Shown here piece by piece: positions 1 through 6,567 of a DNA stretch of 7,261 nt. Position 1 is the stretch's first letter. Each line of letters opens with the position of its first letter. Position numbers and translations under genes: made by a program. The notes below the pieces were generated by a model. The model was not told where the DNA came from. It searched no databases and saw only the letters and a program-made list of their open reading frames with translations. The DNA comes from Helicobacter sp. (lineage in GTDB: Bacteria; Campylobacterota; Campylobacteria; Campylobacterales; Helicobacteraceae), in NCBI GenBank assembly GCA_029264655.1, contig JARHZY010000047.1, positions 1-7,261 of the forward strand, in the 5' to 3' direction.

Positions 1-180
1 TGCACTTGCTTGACTTCTTAAGCTATCTGCAATAATCATACCTGAAGCATCATCTGCTGCTTTGTTGATTCTCAAACCTGAACTTAATTTTTCCAAAGAA
101 TCTTTCAAACCTCTTTGGGTAACAACATTCTGAACATGTGCGTTTAACGCATTTATATTAGTATTGACTTGAAAAGCCAT
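1..180 (-). CDS. flaA: Flagellin FlaA, N-terminal 60 residues (gene runs off the left edge)
   Basis: This is the start of the major flagellin, the protein that polymerises into the flagellar filament after export by the flagellar type III apparatus. The first residues, MAFQVNTNINALNAH, and the block SSGLRINKAADDASGM (residues 33-48) are the conserved D0/D1 helix of bacterial flagellins. The opening MAFQVNTNIN points to the FlaA paralogue; Helicobacter FlaB normally starts MSFRINTNIAAL. The start is ATG at 178-180, preceded on the minus strand by a strong AAGGAG at 187-192. There is no signal peptide, as expected for flagellar export. The hypervariable centre, the TLR5-contact region and the C-terminal D0 helix lie outside the window, so completeness cannot be judged. 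The gene has its own sigma-28 type promoter and a structured leader, so it is probably a late-class flagellar gene. Confidence 0.93.
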   Translation of the reverse strand, partial: MAFQVNTNINALNAHVQNVVTQRGLKDSLEKLSSGLRINKAADDASGMIIADSLRSQASA

Positions 181-183
181 TTG

Positions 184-196
184 TCACTCCTTGTGA
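184..196 (-). promoter_or_regulatory. flaA ribosome-binding-site hairpin with AAGGA loop (candidate CsrA site 2)
   Basis: Read on the minus strand, the flaA Shine-Dalgarno lies inside the inverted repeat TCAC-AAGGA-GTGA: a 4-bp stem with the whole GGA core in the loop. CsrA binds A(N)GGA displayed in hairpin loops, and in Campylobacter jejuni it represses flaA at such an RBS hairpin. The hairpin is seen in the sequence; CsrA binding is inferred. Confidence 0.5.
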
Positions 197-215
197 TTAT
201 ATTGTTAAAATATCC

Positions 216-231
216 CAAGCATCCTTGCTTG
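216..231 (-). promoter_or_regulatory. flaA leader hairpin with AGGA loop (candidate CsrA site 1)
   Basis: On the minus strand the leader contains CAAGCA-AGGA-TGCTTG, a perfect 6-bp stem with a tetraloop giving the motif AAGGA. It lies about 20 nt upstream of the RBS hairpin within the predicted 5' untranslated region. Two spaced GGA-loop hairpins are the arrangement that lets a CsrA dimer bridge an mRNA. The stem is certain; the function is inferred. Confidence 0.5.
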
Positions 232-240
232 TTATGTTCT

Positions 241-265
241 ATATCGGCATGCTTTTAATATTCTA
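241..265 (-). promoter_or_regulatory. Sigma-28 (FliA) promoter of flaA
   Basis: On the minus strand, GCCGATAT at 241-248 matches the FliA -10 element (GCCGATAA/CGATAT) of Helicobacter and Campylobacter flagellin genes. The -35 element is weak: the best TAAA-like match is TAGA at 262-265, only 13 nt upstream instead of the usual 15 or so. The predicted transcript would start near 234, giving a leader of roughly 55 nt that contains both hairpins. Confidence 0.75.
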
Positions 266-295
266 AAATATTTTTTAGCATTTTTTAAAGATTTA

Positions 296-1036
296 TTATT
301 GGATATATTCTTGGCTTTTCATTGCCTCTATGTTCTGCTCTTTTTTAAATTCATCTTGATACCAGCTTGGAATTTGTTGCATGCCTGAACGAAAAAACAT
401 TTTTTCTTTTCTTTTGACATGTTCCATATTCCATGCACTCATATCTTGATTAAACGATTTTGCACTATGAAACATATCACGCATATTGGCAACTTTTTGT
501 ATATTCCATTTATTTAAGGGCTGGTTAAATTTACTTGCCCCATAAAACATACTCCCCATGCCCTCTACATTACTTACATCCCATGAATTAAGCGGTTGGT
601 TAAAAGCTTTTGCATTAAGAAATACACCATACATAAACCGCACATGCCCAACATCCCATTTATCTAATGGTTGGTTAAAGCTTATTGCTTCATAAAACAT
701 ACCACTTATACTCACTACATTATGCATATCCCAATTATTAATATTATGGTTAAAAAATTGTGCGCGTGCAAACATGTAGCTCATATCTTTGACATTGCTA
801 ACATTCCATTGCTCTATACCGCTAAAATCCTTGCGTTTTGTATTCTCAAAAAGCCTACTCATATCTGTAATATTGCTTGTATCAATTGCTCCTAATGGCA
901 CACTAGGATCACTTAATAACCGCATAAGATATTCTTTTGTTTTTGGGGCATATTGGTATGTGCCATGATTTTGTGCCGATGCTATATTGCCCATTATAAA
1001 AAGAAAACAATAAATATAAAAATAAATAGCCCTCAT
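296..1036 (-). CDS. BspA-like (DUF285) leucine-rich repeat secreted protein, 246 aa
   Basis: This is a predicted secreted or surface protein of the BspA/DUF285 (PF03382) family. Related proteins in other bacteria mediate adhesion or host contact, but no function can be assigned to this one. Residues 1-21 form a signal peptide: a short charged start, a hydrophobic core and an ASA cleavage site before QN. Residues 52-225 are about seven tandem repeats of 25-26 residues with the pattern M-F-x2-A-x2-FNQPL-x2-W-[DN]-V-x-N-V-x2-M. The repeats are framed by a short N-terminal region and a charged 21-residue tail. There is no lipobox, LPXTG or barrel domain, so how it is held at the surface, if at all, is unknown. 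The ATG at 1034-1036 follows AGGAG at 1042-1046, and a -10 box sits at 1063-1068. It lies behind and in the same direction as flaA, but flaA has its own promoter. The family is patchily distributed, which suggests horizontal spread. Confidence 0.9.
   Translation of the reverse strand: MRAIYFYIYCFLFIMGNIASAQNHGTYQYAPKTKEYLMRLLSDPSVPLGAIDTSNITDMSRLFENTKRKDFSGIEQWNVSNVKDMSYMFARAQFFNHNINNWDMHNVVSISGMFYEAISFNQPLDKWDVGHVRFMYGVFLNAKAFNQPLNSWDVSNVEGMGSMFYGASKFNQPLNKWNIQKVANMRDMFHSAKSFNQDMSAWNMEHVKRKEKMFFRSGMQQIPSWYQDEFKKEQNIEAMKSQEYIQ
362..883 (-). repeat. Tandem 75-bp coding repeats of the BspA-like gene
   Basis: The repeats encode residues 52-225. Unit boundaries by residue are 52-77, 78-102, 103-127, 128-152, 153-177, 178-202 and a shorter last unit 203-225, each ending in W. 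The central units share FNQPL and W-D-V at the protein level. At the DNA level the units are diverged, sharing short blocks such as TTTAACCA (tggttaaa on the plus strand). The copy number could therefore change by recombination, but recent expansion is not evident. Confidence 0.85.
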
Positions 1037-1041
1037 AATAA

Positions 1042-1068
1042 CTCCTATTAATAAAATACTTCATTATA
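1042..1068 (-). promoter_or_regulatory. Promoter and RBS of the BspA-like gene
   Basis: On the minus strand TATAAT (1063-1068) is preceded by TG one base upstream (TGCTATAAT), an extended -10 box typical of Helicobacter RpoD promoters, which often lack a clear -35. AGGAG at 1042-1046 is the ribosome binding site, 5 nt from the ATG. The leader would be about 20 nt. Confidence 0.65.
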
Positions 1069-1145
1069 GCAGAAAGCCTTAGAATCTAAAGTGAAAATAT
1101 ATTAAAGATTTTATAAAAGTAAAATATTTATTAAGAATGCTTGCA

Positions 1146-1174
1146 TAACTATTAAGATTTATAACATATAGTTA
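1146..1174. repeat. 7-bp inverted repeat upstream of the ftsW -10 box (possible operator)
   Basis: TAACTAT at 1146-1152 and ATAGTTA at 1168-1174 are perfect inverted copies with a 15-nt spacer. Their centres are 22 nt apart, about two helical turns. The right arm ends 12 nt before the ftsW -10 box, so a protein bound here would cover the -35 zone. A chance match in AT-rich DNA is possible. Confidence 0.3.
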
Positions 1175-1183
1175 GTGAGTTTC

Positions 1184-1192
1184 TGATATAAT
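1184..1192 (+). promoter_or_regulatory. Extended -10 promoter of ftsW
   Basis: TGATATAAT is a consensus extended -10 element, placing the transcript start near 1199-1200 and giving a leader of about 32 nt to the TTG start at 1232. No convincing TTGACA-like -35 is visible, as is usual in Helicobacter. Confidence 0.65.
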
Positions 1193-1231
1193 AGGCACTC
1201 TATTTTTTTAATTATTTTTGAAGGCTTTGAT

Positions 1232-2389
1232 TTGGCAGATACCCGTCTCTTTTTTCTTGTTACATTATTGCTTGGTATTGCCATATGCATGAGTTATTCA
1301 CTCTCATCATATGCTGTGCTTTATTATGGTTATGGGCAATTCCATTTTCTTTATCGTGAGCTTTTTGCAAGCTGTCTTGGACTTATGCTTATGTGGGGAT
1401 TATCATATTTCAATGTAGATAGATATTTATTTGGTTTTGGTATATTGCTTTTTACTATTTCTCTTATTATTATCATTGTGTTGCCATTTCTACCAGATAA
1501 TTATGCAACAAGTGCAGGTGGAGCTAAACGTTGGTTGCGTTTGCCAAATATATCGCTTGCCCCACTTGAATTTTTTAAAATAGGATATATTATATTTATT
1601 GCATGGAGTTTTAGCCGTAAATTTAATAATGCAAACACATTGCGTTTTACAGACCAACTCATGATTATGATTCCACATTTATTTGTTTTCATGGTTATTG
1701 CTGTGCTTATTTCAACATTGCAAAATGACTTAGGACAAATTATCTTACTTGCTCTTGTCTTTATTGTAATGTTAATATGTGCTGGTGGCAGGTTCTCACT
1801 TTTCACACTCGCACTTGGCATTGTATCAATTATGGGAGCAATCCTTATTGCCATTAGCCCACATAGGATTAAAAGAGTGCGTGAATGGTGGATTAATATT
1901 GAATCACTTATTCGTTCCTATGCTCCAAACTTCTCATTACTAAGTGATGGTGTAGATACGGGCGGACAAGTGCAAAATGCAACATATGCATTCTATCATG
2001 GAGGGCATTTTGGTGTTGGTATTGGTGAAAGTCTTGTAAAACTCGGATTTTTAGGAGAAGTGCATACAGACATGATTCTTGCGGGTATTAGCGAAGAGCT
2101 CGGGTTATTTGGTCTTTTAGTATGCGTATTGCTTGTTTTTATGGTAATCTTTAGAATCTTTAAAATTGCTTTTCGCTTGCAAGCAAGCTTTTATTATTTA
2201 TTCTGTGTTGGTGTTGCGGGATTAATTGGCTTTAGTTTTATTATTAACGCATTTGGCGAAACAGGTATTATCCCTATTAAGGGTATGGCAGTGCCATTTT
2301 TAAGCTATGGCGGTAGCAGCTTGCTTGCATTATGCATTGCAATTGGTTTGGTGCTTGCATTATCAACAAAAGTCGATTTAGGCAAATAA
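1232..2389 (+). CDS. ftsW: FtsW, SEDS-family septal peptidoglycan glycosyltransferase, 385 aa
   Basis: This is an inner-membrane SEDS protein that polymerises lipid II into glycan strands at the division septum together with a class B PBP (FtsI). The translation is nearly all hydrophobic segments, consistent with about ten membrane spans. Family motifs are in order: GGAKRW (96-101), P111/E113/K116 in the SLAPLEFFK stretch, QNDLGQ (164-169), GVGIGES (261-267), the extracellular HTD (278-280) whose D280 matches the catalytic aspartate of SEDS polymerases, and PIKGMAVPFLSYGGSS (348-363). The PxKG...SYGGSS ending and the HTD context favour FtsW over RodA, though paralogue calls by eye are not absolute. 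The start is TTG at 1232 with GAAGG at 1220-1224, seven nt away; the next internal ATG (residue 20) would remove most of the first membrane span. xseA follows after 14 nt, so the two are probably cotranscribed. Confidence 0.92.
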   Translation: MADTRLFFLVTLLLGIAICMSYSLSSYAVLYYGYGQFHFLYRELFASCLGLMLMWGLSYFNVDRYLFGFGILLFTISLIIIIVLPFLPDNYATSAGGAKRWLRLPNISLAPLEFFKIGYIIFIAWSFSRKFNNANTLRFTDQLMIMIPHLFVFMVIAVLISTLQNDLGQIILLALVFIVMLICAGGRFSLFTLALGIVSIMGAILIAISPHRIKRVREWWINIESLIRSYAPNFSLLSDGVDTGGQVQNATYAFYHGGHFGVGIGESLVKLGFLGEVHTDMILAGISEELGLFGLLVCVLLVFMVIFRIFKIAFRLQASFYYLFCVGVAGLIGFSFIINAFGETGIIPIKGMAVPFLSYGGSSLLALCIAIGLVLALSTKVDLGK

Positions 2390-2403
2390 ATACAAGGAGA
2401 ATC

Positions 2404-3849
2404 ATGCAACCACAAGCACATATGCCTTTTGTCCTGCAAGTAAGCCAACTTACTATGCAAATAAAATCACTACTTGAAAGTGATTTTAATTATGTAGAAG
2501 TTGAAGGTGAAGTAAGTGGTTTTATACACCATAATAGCGGGCATATTTATTTCAATCTAAAAGATGAACATGCAACGCTTGCATGCACTTTTTTTCGCTA
2601 CAATGCACGCAATAATCCCATTAAGCTACAAAATGGAGATAAAATTATTGCAAAAGGTAATATTAGCGTATTCCCGCCGCGTGGCACTTATAATCTCAAT
2701 GTTATTAAATGCACATATAGCGGGATAGGCGACCTTAAAGCACAATATGAAGCATTAAAGAAAAGTTTAGAAGAGCGTAATTATTTTTGCAAGAATAAGC
2801 CATTACCGAGATTCCCAAAACGCATTATTCTCTTAACAAGCCAAACAAGTGCTGCATTGCAAGATATGATAAAAGTAGCAAGCCATCGCTTTTGCTTGTG
2901 TGAGTTTATCCTTATTGATACATTAACGCAAGGACGTGAAGCAAAATATTCTATTGCAAAAAATCTAGCTTATGCTGATGGGCTTCATGCAGATATCTTG
3001 GTGCTTGCACGTGGCGGTGGTAGTATAGAAGATTTATGGAGTTTCAATGAAATGGAAGTATTGGAAGCAATATTTGCCTGCAAAACACCTGTTGTATCCG
3101 CAATTGGACATGAAATAGATTATCTTTTAAGTGATTATGTGGCAGATGTACGTGCCCCAACTCCAAGTGCTGCTATGGAAATAATCCTATGCGATAAAGA
3201 TAATCTTATGGCACAGCTATGCGATATGGAATCCCTAGCAACACATAAAATATTAGCACACATAGCACAAAAGCAAGCAATACTTAAACATATAGCACAA
3301 AGCCTTGAAATTCTAAATCCACTACATATAATCACACAACACAAAACAACTTTGCAAACACTCAAGCAAAGATTATGTGATTCTATTCTATGGTTTTATA
3401 CGCAAAAGAAAAATATGCTATCCCAACAATATGAACGATTGGAGCTTGCAAAGCCAACGCAAAGACTTCTTACTATACGCACAAATTTAGAATCTTTGGT
3501 AAAAAAACTTGATACACAATTTATGCTTTTTATCGAACAGAAAGCAGACACAGCAAAACAATTACAACTCCTACTCCACAATATTACTATGCATATACTC
3601 ATAAAAAAGCGTGCCATGTTACCTACAAATTTACATGATTCTATACGATACGCAACCAAACAAAAAAGATTAATCTTAGATAATTTGACTGCTATGTTAC
3701 ATACACTGCAACCAAGCAAAAAGGCACAAAATGGCTTTGCCCAAATTCTAAAAGATAATAAACTAATACAAGTATGCGATTTAAAAGATGGCGATATAGT
3801 AGAAATTATTGATTCTAGTGGCACAAGAAATGCACGCATTTTACCTTAA
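2404..3849 (+). CDS. xseA: Exodeoxyribonuclease VII large subunit XseA, 481 aa
   Basis: This is the catalytic subunit of exonuclease VII, which with the small XseB subunits degrades single-stranded DNA from both ends in repair and recombination. Residues about 8-105 form the N-terminal OB-fold (VEVEGEVSGF, GHIYFNLKDE). The nuclease core follows with TSQTSAALQDM (145-155), ARGGGSIEDLWSFNE (202-216) and SAIGHEIDYLLSDYVADVRAP (232-252). D154, R203, H236 and D239 line up with the E. coli catalytic residues D155, R205, H238 and D241. Residues about 265-440 are a long helical, Gln/Lys-rich region that binds XseB, and the end (AQNGFAQI..DGDIVEI) is the usual small C-terminal domain. The chosen ATG at 2404 has AAGGAGA at 2394-2400; an upstream in-frame start at 2332 would overlap ftsW by 58 nt and lacks family similarity. 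xseB is not adjacent. The length is slightly above the usual 400-460 aa, with the excess in the helical part. Confidence 0.93.
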   Translation: MQPQAHMPFVLQVSQLTMQIKSLLESDFNYVEVEGEVSGFIHHNSGHIYFNLKDEHATLACTFFRYNARNNPIKLQNGDKIIAKGNISVFPPRGTYNLNVIKCTYSGIGDLKAQYEALKKSLEERNYFCKNKPLPRFPKRIILLTSQTSAALQDMIKVASHRFCLCEFILIDTLTQGREAKYSIAKNLAYADGLHADILVLARGGGSIEDLWSFNEMEVLEAIFACKTPVVSAIGHEIDYLLSDYVADVRAPTPSAAMEIILCDKDNLMAQLCDMESLATHKILAHIAQKQAILKHIAQSLEILNPLHIITQHKTTLQTLKQRLCDSILWFYTQKKNMLSQQYERLELAKPTQRLLTIRTNLESLVKKLDTQFMLFIEQKADTAKQLQLLLHNITMHILIKKRAMLPTNLHDSIRYATKQKRLILDNLTAMLHTLQPSKKAQNGFAQILKDNKLIQVCDLKDGDIVEIIDSSGTRNARILP

Positions 3850-3973
3850 ATAAAAAATTTTGAGAGAAAATTTATCATAATGTGCTAGCAAAACCTATCT
3901 TTATGGTTGCTATCTATTGAAAAATGTTAGCTATAATTTTATCCTAAATTGTTTTATTTATAAGGGAGATTCT
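3850..3973 (+). promoter_or_regulatory. Intergenic region with probable ccoS promoter
   Basis: TATAAT at 3932-3937 is a good -10 box; transcription would start near 3944, leaving about 30 nt before ccoS. No spaced -35 is seen: TTGAAA at 3917-3922 is only 9 nt away. An A/T-only inverted repeat (AAATTTT at 3855-3861, AAAATTT at 3867-3873) follows xseA, but it is too weak and lacks a proper T-run to call a terminator. Confidence 0.45.
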
Positions 3974-4171
3974 ATGAGTAGTTGGGTTGTCATGCTGATG
4001 CTTGGCGTATCGCTATGTATAGGATTTTTAGGTTTAATTGCTTTTTTATGGGGATTAAAAAATGGACAATTTGACGATAAAGAAAAAATGATGCGTGGAG
4101 TGCTTTTTGATAGCACAAGCGATTTAAATAGTATGGTAGAACAAGATAAAAAGGATAAGAAACATGGATAG
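3974..4171 (+). CDS. ccoS: CcoS, cbb3-type cytochrome oxidase assembly protein, 65 aa
   Basis: CcoS is a small inner-membrane protein needed to mature cbb3-type cytochrome c oxidase, in particular for cofactor loading of the catalytic CcoN subunit. The cbb3 oxidase is the main or only haem-copper oxidase of Helicobacter. The protein has one membrane span (residues about 5-27) followed by the family signature WGLKNGQFDD (26-35) and RGVLFD (41-46). In other bacteria this motif reads W-x3-x-GQFDD-x-E and R-x-LFDD. The charged tail ends KKDKKHG. The ATG at 3974 is preceded by AAGGGAG at 3962-3968; an in-frame TTG at 3917 would lie upstream of the promoter-like box and is not used. The stop codon overlaps the next gene by 8 nt, implying translational coupling. 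The ccoNOQP genes themselves are not in the window. Confidence 0.88.
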   Translation: MSSWVVMLMLGVSLCIGFLGLIAFLWGLKNGQFDDKEKMMRGVLFDSTSDLNSMVEQDKKDKKHG

Positions 4172-5123
4172 CTATGATGTTGTAATAGTGGGTGCTGGTC
4201 CCGGTGGTATTGCAAGTGCGGTTGAATGCAAAAAAATAGGTATGCAAAATATTGTATTGCTTGAAAAAACAGAACATATTTCTGCAATGATGAGAGAATA
4301 TTATAAAGACGGCAAACGTGTTGATAAAGATTATAAAGGGCAGGTTGTAACATTAGCAGGGCATATACCATTTGGTGATAGCAATAAGGAAAATACATTA
4401 GCACTTTTTGCAAAACTTATACAAGAAAATGATATAGAAGTGCGTTTGCAACATGAAGTAGAACATATTAGCAAGAAAGATTCTGTATTTGTTGTGCGGA
4501 CAACAAATAATGTCGAATTACATGCAAAGCATGTTATTATTGGTATTGGAAAAATGGGAAAACCAAACAAACCAAGTTATCCATTACCAACAAGCTTACG
4601 CAAAAAAATTAATTTTAATATTAATGAATGTGGAGCAGGTGAAGAAATTCTTGTAGTTGGTGGTGGTAATTCTGCGGTTGAATATGCTATCGCCTTAGCA
4701 GCCACAACAAAAACAACCTTAAATTATCGCCGTAAGGAATTTACTCGCATTAATGATGAAAATGCTAAACAGCTAGAGCAAAGTTTGCAAAATGGTTTAA
4801 TAGGGCGATTTGGCATTGATATTAATGCAGTTATAGATAAAGATTCTCGTTTTGCAGTAACCTTTACTGATGGGACGACAGAAATGTTTGATAGAATTGT
4901 ATATGCTATTGGAGGTGTTGTGCCTGTTGATTTTCTTAAAAAATGCGGTATTGAGTTAGATTCTAATGGCATTCCGCAATGTAGCGATACAAAAGAAAGC
5001 AATATAGAAAATCTATTTGTAGTTGGTGATTTGCTTTTTAAAAATGGTGGTTCTATTGCAATTGCAATGAATGATGCTTATACTATAGCAACAGCAATCC
5101 ATAATAAATTGCAAAATTCATAA
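4164..5123 (+). CDS. fqrB: FqrB-like flavodoxin:quinone (NADPH) reductase of the thioredoxin-reductase fold, 319 aa
   Basis: This is a cytoplasmic FAD/NAD(P)H flavoprotein. FAD binding is shown by GAGPGG (10-15), E34 and the C-terminal FVVGDL (285-290). NAD(P)H binding is shown by VVGGGNSAVEYA (164-175) with NYRR (187-190), where paired arginines suggest NADPH. The overall plan is that of low-molecular-weight thioredoxin reductase, but the CATC-type redox dithiol is absent: the equivalent place reads NECGAG (154-159). In H. pylori (HP1164) and C. jejuni such a protein, FqrB, passes electrons reversibly between flavodoxin and NADP, coupling pyruvate:flavodoxin oxidoreductase to NADPH formation. 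That specific role here is inferred from the missing CXXC and the host type. The ATG at 4164 overlaps the ccoS stop by 8 nt, with AAGGAT at 4151-4156 as ribosome binding site. A bacillithiol or ferredoxin reductase-like enzyme is the main alternative. Confidence 0.82.
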   Translation: MDSYDVVIVGAGPGGIASAVECKKIGMQNIVLLEKTEHISAMMREYYKDGKRVDKDYKGQVVTLAGHIPFGDSNKENTLALFAKLIQENDIEVRLQHEVEHISKKDSVFVVRTTNNVELHAKHVIIGIGKMGKPNKPSYPLPTSLRKKINFNINECGAGEEILVVGGGNSAVEYAIALAATTKTTLNYRRKEFTRINDENAKQLEQSLQNGLIGRFGIDINAVIDKDSRFAVTFTDGTTEMFDRIVYAIGGVVPVDFLKKCGIELDSNGIPQCSDTKESNIENLFVVGDLLFKNGGSIAIAMNDAYTIATAIHNKLQNS

Positions 5124-5162
5124 TAAAACCTTGCAATCTATATAAAGTTGAAGGAGAGTAAT

Positions 5163-6341
5163 ATGAAAAATAGAGTATTTACATGTATATGTTTTTGTCT
5201 TATAGCTTTTGGGTTTGCAGCATGTGGTGATAACAAAAATGATTCTAATAAAGAAGATGCCAATAAACAAAATACTATAGAAAAGAATAATGAATGTTAT
5301 AAGACAAATAATACCAATACAGAACCTAAAGTTTTAACCGCACAAGAACGCAATGAATTACTTGGTATAAGTAAAAATGAAAAGAAACTTTATGTTTTAA
5401 AGGGTATGTTTGACAAAAAAGAGATGCAAGCATATTTTTATGTATTTGATGGTGTGGGTATGGATCTAATAATCCCAGATTTTAGTAATAATGATAAATA
5501 CAAATCATTAGATCTTGCTACAACAAAGATTGGTTTTGAAAATGGCTTATTAGTTATTGAAGGGGTTTTAGATGACAAATACACAAATGCTAGTGGTAAA
5601 GATGAAATAACACAAAAAGAATTTAGATTTACGCAAGATAAAGATTCTAAACTCAACACATTATCATTTATCACGAATACATTTAATGCTAAAAACAATA
5701 ATAAAGATAATGATGAAATTACCTATAATAGCACTCTTACAAAAATATTTATACCACAATGCAATAATCTATCAACAGATACATACAATAAACTAAATGA
5801 TAATCTCTCTATGAGTGCTAAAGATAAAAGTGATTTAAGCAATAAAATGATGGCATTATTAAAGCAAAAGTATGAAACAAAAAAGGGGGAATTAGCTTTA
5901 AATTATGAAAATATAGAAGGAGATGATATTTATTTTATAGATTCTCATATCCTTGAATTATCAAATACCAATTATGAATATAATGGTGGTGCTAATGGCT
6001 ATGCTACAACAAGTATGCAAGCATATAGTCTTGATAGTGGAGAAGAATTACCAAATGATATAAATAATGTATTTGATATAGCAAAAAGCGATAAATTATT
6101 AAATTTAATCAATGCAAAGCTAAAAGAAATACAAGATAGTGTTACAATGCATGCAGATTCTCTTCCCGTCACTGAACTACCAAAAACATTTTTTATAGAT
6201 TCAAATAATATCACTTTTGTATGGCAAATATATGAAATAGCACCTCGCTCTAGTGGTCTTATACAGATACCCATAAAACTTGATGAGCTAAAAGAGTTTG
6301 TAAGGCAAGATTCACCATATAAATATCTTTTTGATAAATAA
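5163..6341 (+). CDS. Lipoprotein with C-terminal RsiV-like DUF3298 domain, 392 aa
   Basis: This is a predicted envelope lipoprotein of unknown function. Residues 1-20 are a lipoprotein signal peptide with a hydrophobic core ending GFAA-C21, followed by a long Asn/Lys/Asp-rich linker (22-55) of low complexity. The middle part (about 65-190) is not recognised. The C-terminal third resembles DUF3298 (PF11738), the domain of B. subtilis RsiV and of PdaC-type proteins: YNGGANG (273-279, usually GGAHG), LDSGEEL (290-296), and the late motif FVWQIYEIAPRSSG (352-365) with PIKLDEL following. In RsiV this domain senses lysozyme, but here there is no anti-sigma segment and no sigma-factor gene beside it, so that role should not be transferred. 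The start ATG at 5163 follows AAGGAGAG at 5151-5158; an in-frame TTG at 5148 would place the RBS inside the gene. It lies 39 nt after fqrB with no clear promoter between, so it may be cotranscribed. Confidence 0.85.
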   Translation: MKNRVFTCICFCLIAFGFAACGDNKNDSNKEDANKQNTIEKNNECYKTNNTNTEPKVLTAQERNELLGISKNEKKLYVLKGMFDKKEMQAYFYVFDGVGMDLIIPDFSNNDKYKSLDLATTKIGFENGLLVIEGVLDDKYTNASGKDEITQKEFRFTQDKDSKLNTLSFITNTFNAKNNNKDNDEITYNSTLTKIFIPQCNNLSTDTYNKLNDNLSMSAKDKSDLSNKMMALLKQKYETKKGELALNYENIEGDDIYFIDSHILELSNTNYEYNGGANGYATTSMQAYSLDSGEELPNDINNVFDIAKSDKLLNLINAKLKEIQDSVTMHADSLPVTELPKTFFIDSNNITFVWQIYEIAPRSSGLIQIPIKLDELKEFVRQDSPYKYLFDK

Positions 6342-6348
6342 AAACTAT

Positions 6349-6382
6349 TGTAATATATTGCTAAGTATAACGATATATTACA
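6349..6382. terminator. Long AT-rich hairpin between convergent genes (possible terminator)
   Basis: TGTAATATAT (6349-6358) and ATATATTACA (6373-6382) are perfect inverted repeats; one wobble and one G-C pair extend the stem to 12 bp around a 10-nt loop. It starts 7 nt after the lipoprotein stop codon. There is no T-run on the plus strand. On the minus strand a run of five T (6340-6344) follows the stem after 4 nt, so a weak terminator for leftward transcripts is possible. Confidence 0.4.
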
Positions 6383-6567
6383 TATAAGATTCTATAAAAC
6401 AATGTATGCCTTAATTAAAATTTATTAATTCTAAGCATATTAAATTAAATTTTAAGTTTTATTGCAAATATAAAACTTGTGAAAATAACAAACATAAAAT
6501 ACAAAATCCATTTTTTATAACAAAGAGTGTTCGCATTAATTATCCCACATACTTAAAAAATAGATTT

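Noticed and set aside
2332..2403. Longer XseA start overlapping ftsW
   Set aside because: The extra 24 residues do not look like the OB-fold family, would overlap ftsW, and the ATG at 2404 has an ideal AAGGAGA ribosome binding site.
3396..3839. 147-codon open frame antisense to xseA
   Set aside because: It is Cys/Ser-rich antisense translation of a conserved gene, with no motif of its own.
3887..3911. Imperfect hairpin AGCAAAACC / GGTTGCT before ccoS
   Set aside because: The pairing needs a two-base bulge and lies upstream of the predicted transcript start; too weak to call an attenuator.
3958..4413. 151-codon minus-strand open frame across ccoS and fqrB
   Set aside because: It spans two clearly coding genes on the other strand and has a composition typical of a shadow frame.
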